From assembly GCA_016789025.1 (NCBI GenBank), contig JAEURC010000028.1, positions 1 to 64,000 of the forward strand: 64,000 bases of DNA, given 5' to 3'. The stretch comes from Anaerolineales bacterium. GTDB taxonomy: Bacteria; Chloroflexota; Anaerolineae; Anaerolineales; Villigracilaceae. Shown here piece after piece: positions 16,401 to 22,297 of this stretch. Position numbers and translations under genes: made by a program. Under the pieces are notes generated by a model. That model ran no database searches. It saw nothing but the letters and a program-made list of their open reading frames with translations, and was not told the origin of the DNA. Within the stretch, counting starts at the first letter, position 1. The number at the start of each line of letters is the position of its first letter.

Positions 16401-16885
16401 ATCCAGTTTCCATCCACATTGACGATCTCATGCCGGAATACAAAGCCGGCAACTGTGATATCCACCACTGTCCCGGGGTTGCTGGTTCCATAAATGATAT
16501 CGTTTTCCAAGTCAATATTGGTAACAGCCAGGTTGGGAATTACCAATTCCTTTATGAGGCCAGACCCGTCATCGAGCCTGACGATGAAGCCGGGATGCAG
16601 ATCGAAATTTCCCGCCAACGAATACCAGATACCTCCAGTATATTGGACGTTGAGAAGGGTTGAGAAGTCTGCTCCCGGACCTGTATCCGGATTATCTATG
16701 GTCAGTTCAACCGACGAGTCCGGCACCCAGCCCTCGCCCACAAGCCGATTATCAATTAACCCTACAACAAAGTAGGCATCTGGCGCTTGAGCCTCCACAT
16801 TTTTTCCAGGTACCCAAACTGTCCCCAACATAAACGCGAATACAAACAATACCCGAAAGACTTTATCAGCAAATTTTATATTCAT
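10487..16885 (-). CDS. Giant secreted mosaic protein with eight tandem repeats
   Basis: This 2132-residue protein starts at ATG 16885, preceded by GGGAGG. It has a signal peptide (about 1-32, ending EAQA). Eight units of about 155-180 residues follow; each has a (S/T)(I/V)D(D/N)P motif, at about residues 62, 232, 399, 573, 728, 908, 1081 and 1263, then PG..VTV.DG, a DTVSGTA.PG segment, GNW..DFS.PG and an Asp-rich DEDGD plus WR(V/I)P end. Next come a carboxypeptidase-regulatory-like domain (about 1410-1510), the C-terminal half of a family 5 peptide-binding protein (about 1515-1745, LLQDLSVRQAIALGTDRQRI), a VCFTYDDSGLT domain (to about 1865), and a beta-helix-like end (LKQGSKVHDVYSN ... TGAFFGKWV). 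It probably acts at the cell surface; its ligand is unknown. Confidence 0.85.
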   Translation of the reverse strand: MNIKFADKVFRVLFVFAFMLGTVWVPGKNVEAQAPDAYFVVGLIDNRLVGEGWVPDSSVELTIDNPDTGPGADFSTLLNVQYTGGIWYSLAGNFDLHPGFIVRLDDGSGLIKELVIPNLAVTNIDLENDIIYGTSNPGTVVDITVAGFVFRHEIVNVDGNWISNFAVPGDEPDEQDITGLQTSRIEINQNDADGDFVNLGFYPPSSRINVHVDDNWVDGRYWEPNVPVNVSIDDPSTPTNPDFVGTAVPGTVEWNPDSTYFFLSLDGAFEMKAGFLVTVSQGWVTKRHLVTDVTVTNLDPEEDIVSGTASTDIPVRVDIFCPQYVAIDAEPDSFSHWSADFTGLCDLQPGSQGGILQFDSDADSTGDYWRIPNPRFDVQVSWDHITGWDWWPNAPIQVSIDNPATGPGADFSVTVNSDQQGYFTHNELWRYIHLQPGFIVTVDDGHFTKEHTIINLLVNSADAATDIVQGTTTPGSVVNIATCWDTGCATRHETADGAGNWTANFALPGAEPEEQTTFDLQPETEGGANQTDGDGDSTQIYWRVPKPIIWGVTASNNWINIVEWPANASVQISIDDPSTPQNPDYATVRTTDGNGNFNFQAQYNIQVGSVVSVTDGSTTKQVTVSNFEVTAIDTTADTISGIGTPNANGAVWGPGWWEPFTIDLSGHWQIDLAGRSDIKPDDQGFAIEQDSEGDGTQFNWRLPTFMAQIVENQVRSYGWRLGASVTLSIDDPYVPGSPDYTETKIVTPANWDSSQTDILFELGEAITLAPGMTVTLTDGLMTKTHTITNLIVSDIDLDADTVSGTAQPGAHVTVGYICEQNTCAWRRVTADGLGNWLSDFSIPGEDASEQVLFDIKPGTSSGAGEIDEDGDETSVLWRVPYIQASINRPGHGVDGYNWPLGNSITLTVDNPGNGMGTDYEDVQTPEPDEWNPAGTHVEFQLGDFRLETSATVVLADGTTTMEITVAYLDITAIDTATDRVFGKADPGSSVQVEAPHHARRTVVADQSGNWMVDFSTPGPGNNEQQLDDIQPGRWITTRQYSDGGNLTMLQWQVPDYRVVAYPDEDVIAATDFWPGTNVTITVDDPENGGGVDLTRTGVVDTETGGWNCQTWWGFCFVLDLWGEFDVQPGQLITITDGTHTVSHVVTTLSITNVDFAASTVSGIAEPLGEINLELWPSCGQRHLFADEDGNWLEDFSVPGDEDFEQETCDFSVDELRDITAYEASGEGETWVGWFMPNPGFEVVLESNNINGWDWSMGATVTIEIDDPSTPANPDHTVNTVVGTAPWDPNRSFFEAVTNGYDLKPGDMVTVTDGARTKSTIIADIVVDSFDVTADTISGTTTPEAEVHVISDDGPERFTNADFSGNWSVDFSVEQDGNPVLDLIYGSAGVLSVVDEDGDRTYIGWEISFPQCQPGDTVTGTVFEHDGVTPVAFAKIQIDDYSSGEARFVTTTDSNGVYSCSLPDGDYRIVAFTDGNTYTQEYYDEATDVNATPIHVTGGAQFTNVNFTITPSPAIEHFTFNLDNPLLQDLSVRQAIALGTDRQRILNQAFLPNGIYGMVSNSIVAPEHWASASASELTLYAFDPVEARTILETAGWIDRDSDGFRENAEDIELSFVFKTNSASFRQASAEIFRQNMEAVGIRITIESSPIGEIISSRDFDIAEFAWAGCFDNEPCLGEYMSGSPYNYAHFINPAYDVAISNARSANSDAEKLPYLIEAQGILTNELPIFPLFTRYNVSPVTTPVGSNIIVSPESNLTIHFDEVTEEGVTTVLATGITPVNLPPNLELLGQVYDVGTSASFDSAQVCFTYDDSGLTPAQENAIRLFHLENGVWVDVTDTGYPDVNNNIVCGTVTSFSPFAVMYPLMAPYAPFVVFGYEGVWIKENSDILSGDVAANISASGPYLTDQSEVTIGQHVHFINSESRVLGDTVYLKQGSKVHDVYSNELKGQGTILGDHHTPLNLPLIPQFPEVPQVTPGTQNFNLPIKGTLTLNAGNYGKLEAKKGSIITFTGGVYHFSEWTLGDNVKVYFAAPTEIRIAGKLDIGTDAFVGPANGSNVTAHEIFIYVLGVNGNNSNIGATPKAAKFGMRNTIFANVYTPNGTLWIREHSTATGAFFGKWVMIGQNVTLTLDNDWR

Positions 16886-16921
16886 GGTTCCCTCCCGGAA
16901 CATAATTTGGTTGAAATCGGT

Positions 16922-17181
16922 TCACTTTCTCCGCTTGCGGATGTGAACCGTGACAGGTTTTGCATGGGGATGAAGCAGGGAACGCAAATGATCTTGCACA
17001 TGCGATTCCAGCGAGAATATATATTCCACCCACTTGGTCAGGAATGCAGACGTTCTGATCTGGCGTTGATGGCGTTGGTAGCGACGTTCAAGGGCTTTTT
17101 CGATATCGTAGTGTATAAGTCTCGGCTTAAATGCAAACGCAGACAATGCCCCCCCCGATAAAGAAAGATGATCGGGTTCAT
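16922..17181 (-). pseudogene. Small basic protein, paralogue A, frameshifted at a G8 run
   Basis: ATG 17181 has GGAGG seven bases upstream and begins MNPIIFLYRG, matching the start of the paralogue at 9877-10134. At 17149-17156 the coding strand has eight G. With nine (or six) G the frame would continue into FKPRLIHYDIEKALERRY and the basic end, which match the paralogue. As written, the start frame leaves the homologous frame. Either the gene is broken, the run is phase-variable, or this is a sequencing error. The homologous frame is open upstream to 17227 but has no ribosome site there. It ends 36 bases before the giant gene, suggesting one operon. Confidence 0.6.
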
Positions 17182-17337
17182 GCAAAACCTCCATGAACAT
17201 CATACAGACTCGCGAACACAAATTCAATGATGACGTTTGTCACCAACCATCGTTCGGGACTTGCCCCACTCGGCGATAACGTCTACAATTCGGGTTGCGC
17301 AACAAACCAAAAAATAACTCTCTCAAGGAGATACACA

Positions 17338-20300
17338 ATGTCCGACTTTTTATTCCGCGGTTCGCTCGAAAAACTCGATAAAGATGTCTACGACTTAACT
17401 CAACTCGAACAGGAGCGGCAAGCCCGCAAGTTGATCCTCATCGCGTCCGAGTCAACAGCCCCAATGGCAGTGAGAGAGGCGTTGTCGTCCGCGTTCCAAA
17501 ATATCTACGCCGAGGGCTATCCCGACGAAGAGACGCGCTGGATGGACGATGCGGAAATTCTCGATTACCCGATGCGTCTGGCGGAGTATCGCCGCAACAG
17601 CGACCCGCGCTACTACAAGGGAGTCGAATACGCGGACACGGTCGAAGCGTTAGCCCGCCGCCGCGCCGCGCAGACCTTCGCCGCGAACGGAATTTCCGCC
17701 GACCAGATTTATGTCAACGTGCAAGCCCTCTCCGGCGGACCCGCCAACAACGCCGTCTATCACGCGCTGATCGAGTTGGGTAGCACCGTGATGGGACTCA
17801 ACCTGCTTCACGGCGGGCATTTGTCTCATGGCTCATCGGTAAATCGCAGCGGCAAGTGGTTCAAGGCGGTGCATTACACGATTGACCAAAACGAAAAGAT
17901 TGACTATGAAGCCGTCCGCGCGTTGGCGAATGAACACAAACCGAAACTGATGATCGCGGGTTATTCATCCTATTCATGGATGCCCGATTGGAAAAAGTTC
18001 AGGGAGATTGCCGATGAAGTCGGCGCGTATTTCCTTGCGGACATTTCGCACATCGGCGGGTTGGTTGCGGCGGGGGTTGTCCCTTCGCCGATTGGGTACG
18101 CTCATGTGGTGATGTCCACGACGCACAAAAGCATTGACGGTCCGCGCGGCGCGGTGTTGATGACGACCGACGCGGCGATCGCAAAAAAACTCGACAAAGC
18201 CGTCTTCCCGGGCGAACAGGGCGGTCCGCACGTCAACGTCTTTGCGGCTCTCGCGCTGACGTTCAAATTGACCCAGACCAAACAATTCAAGAAGTTGCAG
18301 GAACAAACGCTCAAGAACGCCAAAGCGATGGCAGATCAATTCACCAAGCGCGGACTTCGCGTCCCGTTTGGCGGAACGAACACGCACCTTGTCAATGTGG
18401 ATTGCACGAGCATCGTCGGCGAAGATGGCACAAAGTTGAGCGGCGATCAAGCCTCGCGCATTTTGGACATCGTTGGCGTCGTCGTCAATCGCAATACGAT
18501 TCCAGGCGACAAGAACGCGCTCGATCCTTCCGGAATTCGGCTTGGCACGCCGTGGATAAGTCAACGCGGCTTCGACGAAAAGATGACGCGCGAACTCGCC
18601 GACATCATGGCGGATGTTTTGCTTGCGTGCGCTCCTCACTCGGTGGATACCGTCCGCAAGGGACGTCAACGCCGCGCGAAAGTGGATTTCAATGTATTGA
18701 ACACTGCAAAACTGCGCGTTCGTAAGTTGACGGAGAAGGCTGGGATCGATTTCAAATATAAGAAGAGCGGATACCCACATTATTATTTTGTGGATGACAA
18801 ATCTAAGACAGGCGTGTTCGAGTTGACGGGTTTCCGCGTGCGGCAGATGTTGGATTTCGCAGTCTCGTCCGATCTGAGCGCGTTGAAGCCCGGAGAATCG
18901 CAAGCGACAACGATCGCCACGCCAAAGGGCGTTGTCAAAGGCGCGCTTACCTGCGTGGACATGGGCGCGTACTATTTGCAAGTCCCCGCGGCGAAAGCGG
19001 GCGTGGTGGCAACATGGCTGCGCGATCTGTCGGATGGGTACACATCGTTCAACGTGGACGGCAAGAAAGATTTCAGCGCGGCGCGGATGCCCGGTCCAAC
19101 GATCGTGATGGATTGGAAAAAGTCGAAGCCCGCGAAGGTGAGCGGAAAAGGCGTCAGCGTGGATAAGCCTTACTACGTGGGAGCAGGCTCAACGTCCGAG
19201 AAAGAAGCGTTACATCCGTTTGCGTGGAATGAATCCGAAGGCGACCTCAAGAAAACAGCATTGAATCAAACTCATCGCGATCTCGGCGGGCGGATGGTTC
19301 CGTTCGCGGGCTGGGAGATGCCGGTGGTGTACACGTCTATTTACGAGGAACATCTGGCGACGCGGCAGGCGGCGGGACTCTTCGATGTGAGTCACATGGG
19401 CGTCTATGATGTGCGCGGCGCGGATGCGGCTTCGTTCCTCGACGCGGTTTGCGGCAACGATTGCGGCGGACTTCAGCCGGGCGCGTCGTTGTACACGCAT
19501 TTCCTCACGCCCGACGCGGATGTGCTGGATGACACGCTCGTCTATCGCCGCGGTTGGGATGATTATCTCGTGGTCGTGAACGCGTCGAACGATGATAAGG
19601 ATCGCACGTGGCTCGAAAGTGTGCGAGATGGAAAAGTGCGGATCGATAACGCGCGTCCGTGGGCGCGGACGTTTGGTTATAACGCGGAGATCCGCAACTT
19701 GCGCGACGCGAAGGCAGGCGACGCGATGAGGGTTGACATTGCGTTGCAGGGTCCGAAATCGAAAGATATTTTGTTTGCGATGGGCGTGGACGAAGATACG
19801 AAGTTACGAGTTACGAAGTTGAAACGCACAGAATTATGCAACGCGGTCATCGGTGGATTCGATCTCATCGTTTCGCGCACGGGCTACACCGGCGAAAAGA
19901 TGGCGTTCGAGTTGTTCGTGCATCCTGAACGATCCGTTGAGTTGTGGAATACGATTTTGAAAGTGGGCGAGTCGTTTGGCGTGAAGGCGATTGGTTTGGG
20001 CGCAAGAGATTCACTTCGCACCGAGGCGGGGCTTCCGTTGTATGGGCATGAGATGGGATTAGGTTCAGGTAAATTGGCAGATCGGGACTTGGGTGTCGCT
20101 GAAGGTGGATTCGGTTCATACGTGAAAATGTACAAGCCGTGGTTCATCGGGCGCGAGGCGTTCGTTGCGCGTGAGAAAGAACGCAAGGGCGTGGTGATTC
20201 GATTCACATTCGATGAACAACGCACGCGCATGGCACACAACGGCGATCCCGTCGTCAACGCGAATGGCGAGCGCATCGGCTTCGTCACCTCTTGCGCGAT

Positions 20301-20445
20301 TGATGGACAGAGATTCATCACGGGTCAGGCATTCGTGGAGTCCGCGTATGCAAAAGAAGGCACGCCCATTGGCATCCATCAAGGCGGAGTCGTGGATCGT
20401 CCCGCGGGGATGGCGAAGGTGGTGAGCAGGTTTGCGAAGTTATAA
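17338..20445 (+). CDS. glyA-gcvT: Serine hydroxymethyltransferase fused to glycine cleavage T protein
   Basis: This 1035-residue protein starts at ATG 17338 after CAAGGAG. Residues about 1-450 are SHMT, a PLP enzyme (serine plus THF to glycine plus 5,10-methylene-THF), with SGGPANNAVY, ADISHIGGLVAAG and STTHKSIDGPRG, where Lys264 should bind PLP. Residues about 450-635 are a middle region of unclear fold. Residues about 650-1035 are aminomethyltransferase (GcvT; methylene-THF from the aminomethyl-lipoyl H protein), with GGRMVPFAGWEMPV, SHMG, SRTGYTGE and RTEAGLPLYGHEM. Normal proteins are about 420 and 360 residues. Both steps share folate and glycine, so the fusion could channel methylene-THF. 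No gcvH or gcvP is in this window. Confidence 0.93.
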   Translation: MSDFLFRGSLEKLDKDVYDLTQLEQERQARKLILIASESTAPMAVREALSSAFQNIYAEGYPDEETRWMDDAEILDYPMRLAEYRRNSDPRYYKGVEYADTVEALARRRAAQTFAANGISADQIYVNVQALSGGPANNAVYHALIELGSTVMGLNLLHGGHLSHGSSVNRSGKWFKAVHYTIDQNEKIDYEAVRALANEHKPKLMIAGYSSYSWMPDWKKFREIADEVGAYFLADISHIGGLVAAGVVPSPIGYAHVVMSTTHKSIDGPRGAVLMTTDAAIAKKLDKAVFPGEQGGPHVNVFAALALTFKLTQTKQFKKLQEQTLKNAKAMADQFTKRGLRVPFGGTNTHLVNVDCTSIVGEDGTKLSGDQASRILDIVGVVVNRNTIPGDKNALDPSGIRLGTPWISQRGFDEKMTRELADIMADVLLACAPHSVDTVRKGRQRRAKVDFNVLNTAKLRVRKLTEKAGIDFKYKKSGYPHYYFVDDKSKTGVFELTGFRVRQMLDFAVSSDLSALKPGESQATTIATPKGVVKGALTCVDMGAYYLQVPAAKAGVVATWLRDLSDGYTSFNVDGKKDFSAARMPGPTIVMDWKKSKPAKVSGKGVSVDKPYYVGAGSTSEKEALHPFAWNESEGDLKKTALNQTHRDLGGRMVPFAGWEMPVVYTSIYEEHLATRQAAGLFDVSHMGVYDVRGADAASFLDAVCGNDCGGLQPGASLYTHFLTPDADVLDDTLVYRRGWDDYLVVVNASNDDKDRTWLESVRDGKVRIDNARPWARTFGYNAEIRNLRDAKAGDAMRVDIALQGPKSKDILFAMGVDEDTKLRVTKLKRTELCNAVIGGFDLIVSRTGYTGEKMAFELFVHPERSVELWNTILKVGESFGVKAIGLGARDSLRTEAGLPLYGHEMGLGSGKLADRDLGVAEGGFGSYVKMYKPWFIGREAFVAREKERKGVVIRFTFDEQRTRMAHNGDPVVNANGERIGFVTSCAIDGQRFITGQAFVESAYAKEGTPIGIHQGGVVDRPAGMAKVVSRFAKL

Positions 20446-20454
20446 AACTAGCCT

Positions 20455-20778
20455 ATGCGTACTGTTGAATTTCGTCGCTTATTGGATTACGACAATGCTT
20501 TGCGCGTGATGTTCGAGTCTGAACACGGCCAAATCCTTCGGTTTGTTGTGCAGTTGGAATGTCAATTTTTGGAAGATGGTGAGTGGATCCCTGTAGTCAG
20601 GTACGATACTGCTCACGGATATGCTCATCGCGACGTTATGCACCCAACCAAAAAGGAAGAGAAATCCAGAATGCCTGTGCAAGATTACAACGAAGCATTT
20701 ACAATTGCAATGGATGATATCGTTGAAAAGCGATATGATTATCGCAGGAGATACCAAGAATGGCTAACCCAAAAGTAG
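20455..20778 (+). CDS. Hypothetical protein, first of an overlapping pair
   Basis: This 107-residue protein is soluble. It has a beta-rich N half (MFESEHGQILRFVVQLEC..) resembling a small sheet domain, then HRDVMHP and a helical basic C end. It starts nine bases after the glyA-gcvT stop without a clear ribosome site. Its last 19 bases overlap the start of the next gene in another frame. The arrangement resembles small two-gene stress or toxin-antitoxin modules, but no toxin family was recognised. Confidence 0.6.
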   Translation: MRTVEFRRLLDYDNALRVMFESEHGQILRFVVQLECQFLEDGEWIPVVRYDTAHGYAHRDVMHPTKKEEKSRMPVQDYNEAFTIAMDDIVEKRYDYRRRYQEWLTQK

Positions 20779-21041
20779 ACCAGGAAGTGGTTGAGCGCAA
20801 TGTCCGCCTGACGGGTGAGATCATCAAGTATGTGATGAGTAACCCGAAAGTTTTGGATGTTCTCCCAGAGAAGTTCGAGTTAGTGCTTTTACCTGAAGAC
20901 GATCCCGAAGTCCGCCTGCTAAACCTTGACTTGCTGGACAAATATGGGAGCGAGGGAAAGCCGATCGTGTTTGCGCGGATCAACACGCACGCGACGACAG
21001 CGAGATGGAAGCCGAGTATCTTCGTGCCTGTTGCCGCATAA
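20760..21041 (+). CDS. DUF5647-like small protein
   Basis: This 93-residue protein has the pattern NVRLTGEIIKYVMSNPKVLD and FELVLLPEDDPEVR..N..LLDKYG.EGKPIVFARI, which I recall from DUF5647; this was not checked by search. It starts inside the preceding gene, with GGAG about ten bases before the ATG. The fold seems to be a helix plus a strand pair with a conserved acidic PEDDPE. Function unknown; it is probably made together with its partner. A terminator follows at 21059. Confidence 0.65.
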   Translation: MANPKVDQEVVERNVRLTGEIIKYVMSNPKVLDVLPEKFELVLLPEDDPEVRLLNLDLLDKYGSEGKPIVFARINTHATTARWKPSIFVPVAA

Positions 21042-21058
21042 AGTGGCTATGTTTTGAA

Positions 21059-21092
21059 AAATCCGAAGTCGCGTGACTTCGGATTTCTTATT
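21059..21092 (+). terminator. Rho-independent terminator
   Basis: A 12-bp stem AAATCCGAAGTC/GACTTCGGATTT with loop GCGT, then CTTATTTT, follows the small gene pair. Confidence 0.9.
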
Positions 21093-21136
21093 TTGAAACT
21101 TGCTTGAATTGGGCGTATTTCCCCACCATGCACTTA

Positions 21137-21186
21137 AATGATGAACGCCAGGGTGAGGGGGGCACCCTAGCGTTCATCGTTTTGAA
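21137..21186. terminator. Second hairpin between the gene pair and tRNA-Arg
   Basis: A stem GATGAACGC-AGGGTG / CACCCT-GCGTTCATC with one bulged base per side is followed by GTTTTG. It is probably the end of the minus-strand tRNA-Arg transcript or a back-up terminator. Confidence 0.55.
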
Positions 21187-21268
21187 TATTACTATATGCC
21201 TACCGGTTTTGCAAGAGGCAATTCATTAGCGTTTCATGATAATTTGAAAAGTTGTTTATCCATATCTA

Positions 21269-21340
21269 TGCCCCGGGCGGGAATCGAACCCACATCTAAG
21301 CCTTAGGAGTGCCTTGTTCTATCCATTGAACTACCGGGGC
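21269..21340 (-). tRNA. tRNA-Arg (anticodon CCT)
   Basis: On the minus strand the acceptor stem GCCCCGG/CCGGGGC is perfect, the D arm is GTTCAATGGATAGAAC, and the T arm GTGGGTTCGATTCCCGC is normal. The anticodon loop CTCCTAA gives CCT. The anticodon stem has an A-G mismatch next to the loop and a G-U pair. CCA is not encoded. It ends 71 bases before the next plus-strand gene. Confidence 0.9.
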
Positions 21341-21409
21341 GTTGAAGAGATTATATCAAAAACATAGGCGCGCTTTATAATTCAGCCCATGACGACAGGG
21401 AAATGAAAC

Positions 21410-21829
21410 ATGCGAAAAGCCAAGAAAATATTTCATCCGTCAAACAGATATGATCTAGCCGATTACGATGAGCGCGTAAGATTTCTCATTGGCTGGCCCG
21501 GCTATCGGACAGCGCGGAACAGATCGGGGCTGGGGTATGCAGAGACTCAAGCCGAATTGGGGCACATGCAGGGCTTGTTCATCCGTTGGCTGGTGACAGG
21601 GAAGTTTCGCACGCATAATCCCATATACCTGTTTTTTCTGGCGGTAGGTGGAATGATGTACGGCGGCATTCCCTTTCTCCTGATCCTGCATGAAGTATTT
21701 ATCGCGAACAAATTGAGTTACCTTCTCCTATTGCTTCTTCAACCCGGTATTATTTTCGGCCTGCTGGTCATGGTCAATGCTTTGCTCAGTTTGTTCGATT
21801 GGAAGGGTCCAACAATTACAGGCGAATAA
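21410..21829 (+). CDS. Small membrane protein with 2TM end
   Basis: This 139-residue protein has a soluble N half (residues 1-65; RYDLADYDERVRFLIGWPGY) followed by two hydrophobic segments at about 73-95 and 102-126. AAATGAAAC before the ATG gives a weak ribosome site. The gene stands alone between tRNA-Arg and the valS leader. No family recognised. Confidence 0.6.
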   Translation: MRKAKKIFHPSNRYDLADYDERVRFLIGWPGYRTARNRSGLGYAETQAELGHMQGLFIRWLVTGKFRTHNPIYLFFLAVGGMMYGGIPFLLILHEVFIANKLSYLLLLLLQPGIIFGLLVMVNALLSLFDWKGPTITGE

Positions 21830-21833
21830 TCGC

Positions 21834-21862
21834 TTGACTCAGATTTCAACCCTCTTTATAAT
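21834..21862 (+). promoter_or_regulatory. Promoter of the valS leader
   Basis: TTGACT (-35, 21834-21839) and TATAAT (-10, 21857-21862) are 17 bp apart, a near-consensus housekeeping promoter. It places transcription start just before the T-box Stem I. Confidence 0.85.
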
Positions 21863-21867
21863 CCCAG

Positions 21868-22200
21868 CCATTCAGAAGTAGTAGGCGAGTGGTTGCCTGA
21901 TAGAGAAGAGTGCGCAAGGTGGAAGCGCTCGCAGGAAAACAATGCCGAAGTCGTCTGAAATTACTGGCGAAGAAAACCTGTTCACTGATAACTGAACACT
22001 GGTCGCTAGAACGCCACGGGATCGCCCGTTACAGCAAATTCAAGAGCGTTGAGTAGTCTTGTAGTTAGATAGTTGAATAGTTAGGTAGTGACTTACACTA
22101 CTACACTACTAAACTAAGGCACTATCAAACTAACCAACGAATTGAGGTGGTACCACGGAGCGAACGCTTCGTCCTCTTATTGGACGGAGTGTTTTTGTTT
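21868..22200 (+). promoter_or_regulatory. T-box leader controlling valS (specifier GTC)
   Basis: The leader has AGAGAAGAG and the Stem I sequence, a candidate specifier GTC (21950-21952) in CCGAAGTCG, and the T-box core GGTGGTACCACGG (22146-22158). A terminator follows: CGCTTCGTCC pairs with GGACGGAGTG and TTTTTG follows (about 22164-22198). Uncharged tRNA-Val should stabilise the antiterminator and allow valS transcription. Between Stem I and the T-box lie about 100 bases of AT-rich word repeats (about 22050-22130, TAGTTAG/CTAAC pairs) and a TGATAACTGA word, unusual for this RNA. Confidence 0.92.
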
Positions 22201-22297
22201 AAGTAAAAACGCACACAAGTAAATAGGTAGACAAGGAAACAACGAACGTGTATACGTGTGTACTTGTTTCCCTGTCTACGCCCGAAGGAGCAGCCAA

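Noticed and set aside
17974..18981. 335-codon open frame on the minus strand
   Set aside because: Antisense to the SHMT part of the GlyA-GcvT gene; no motif.
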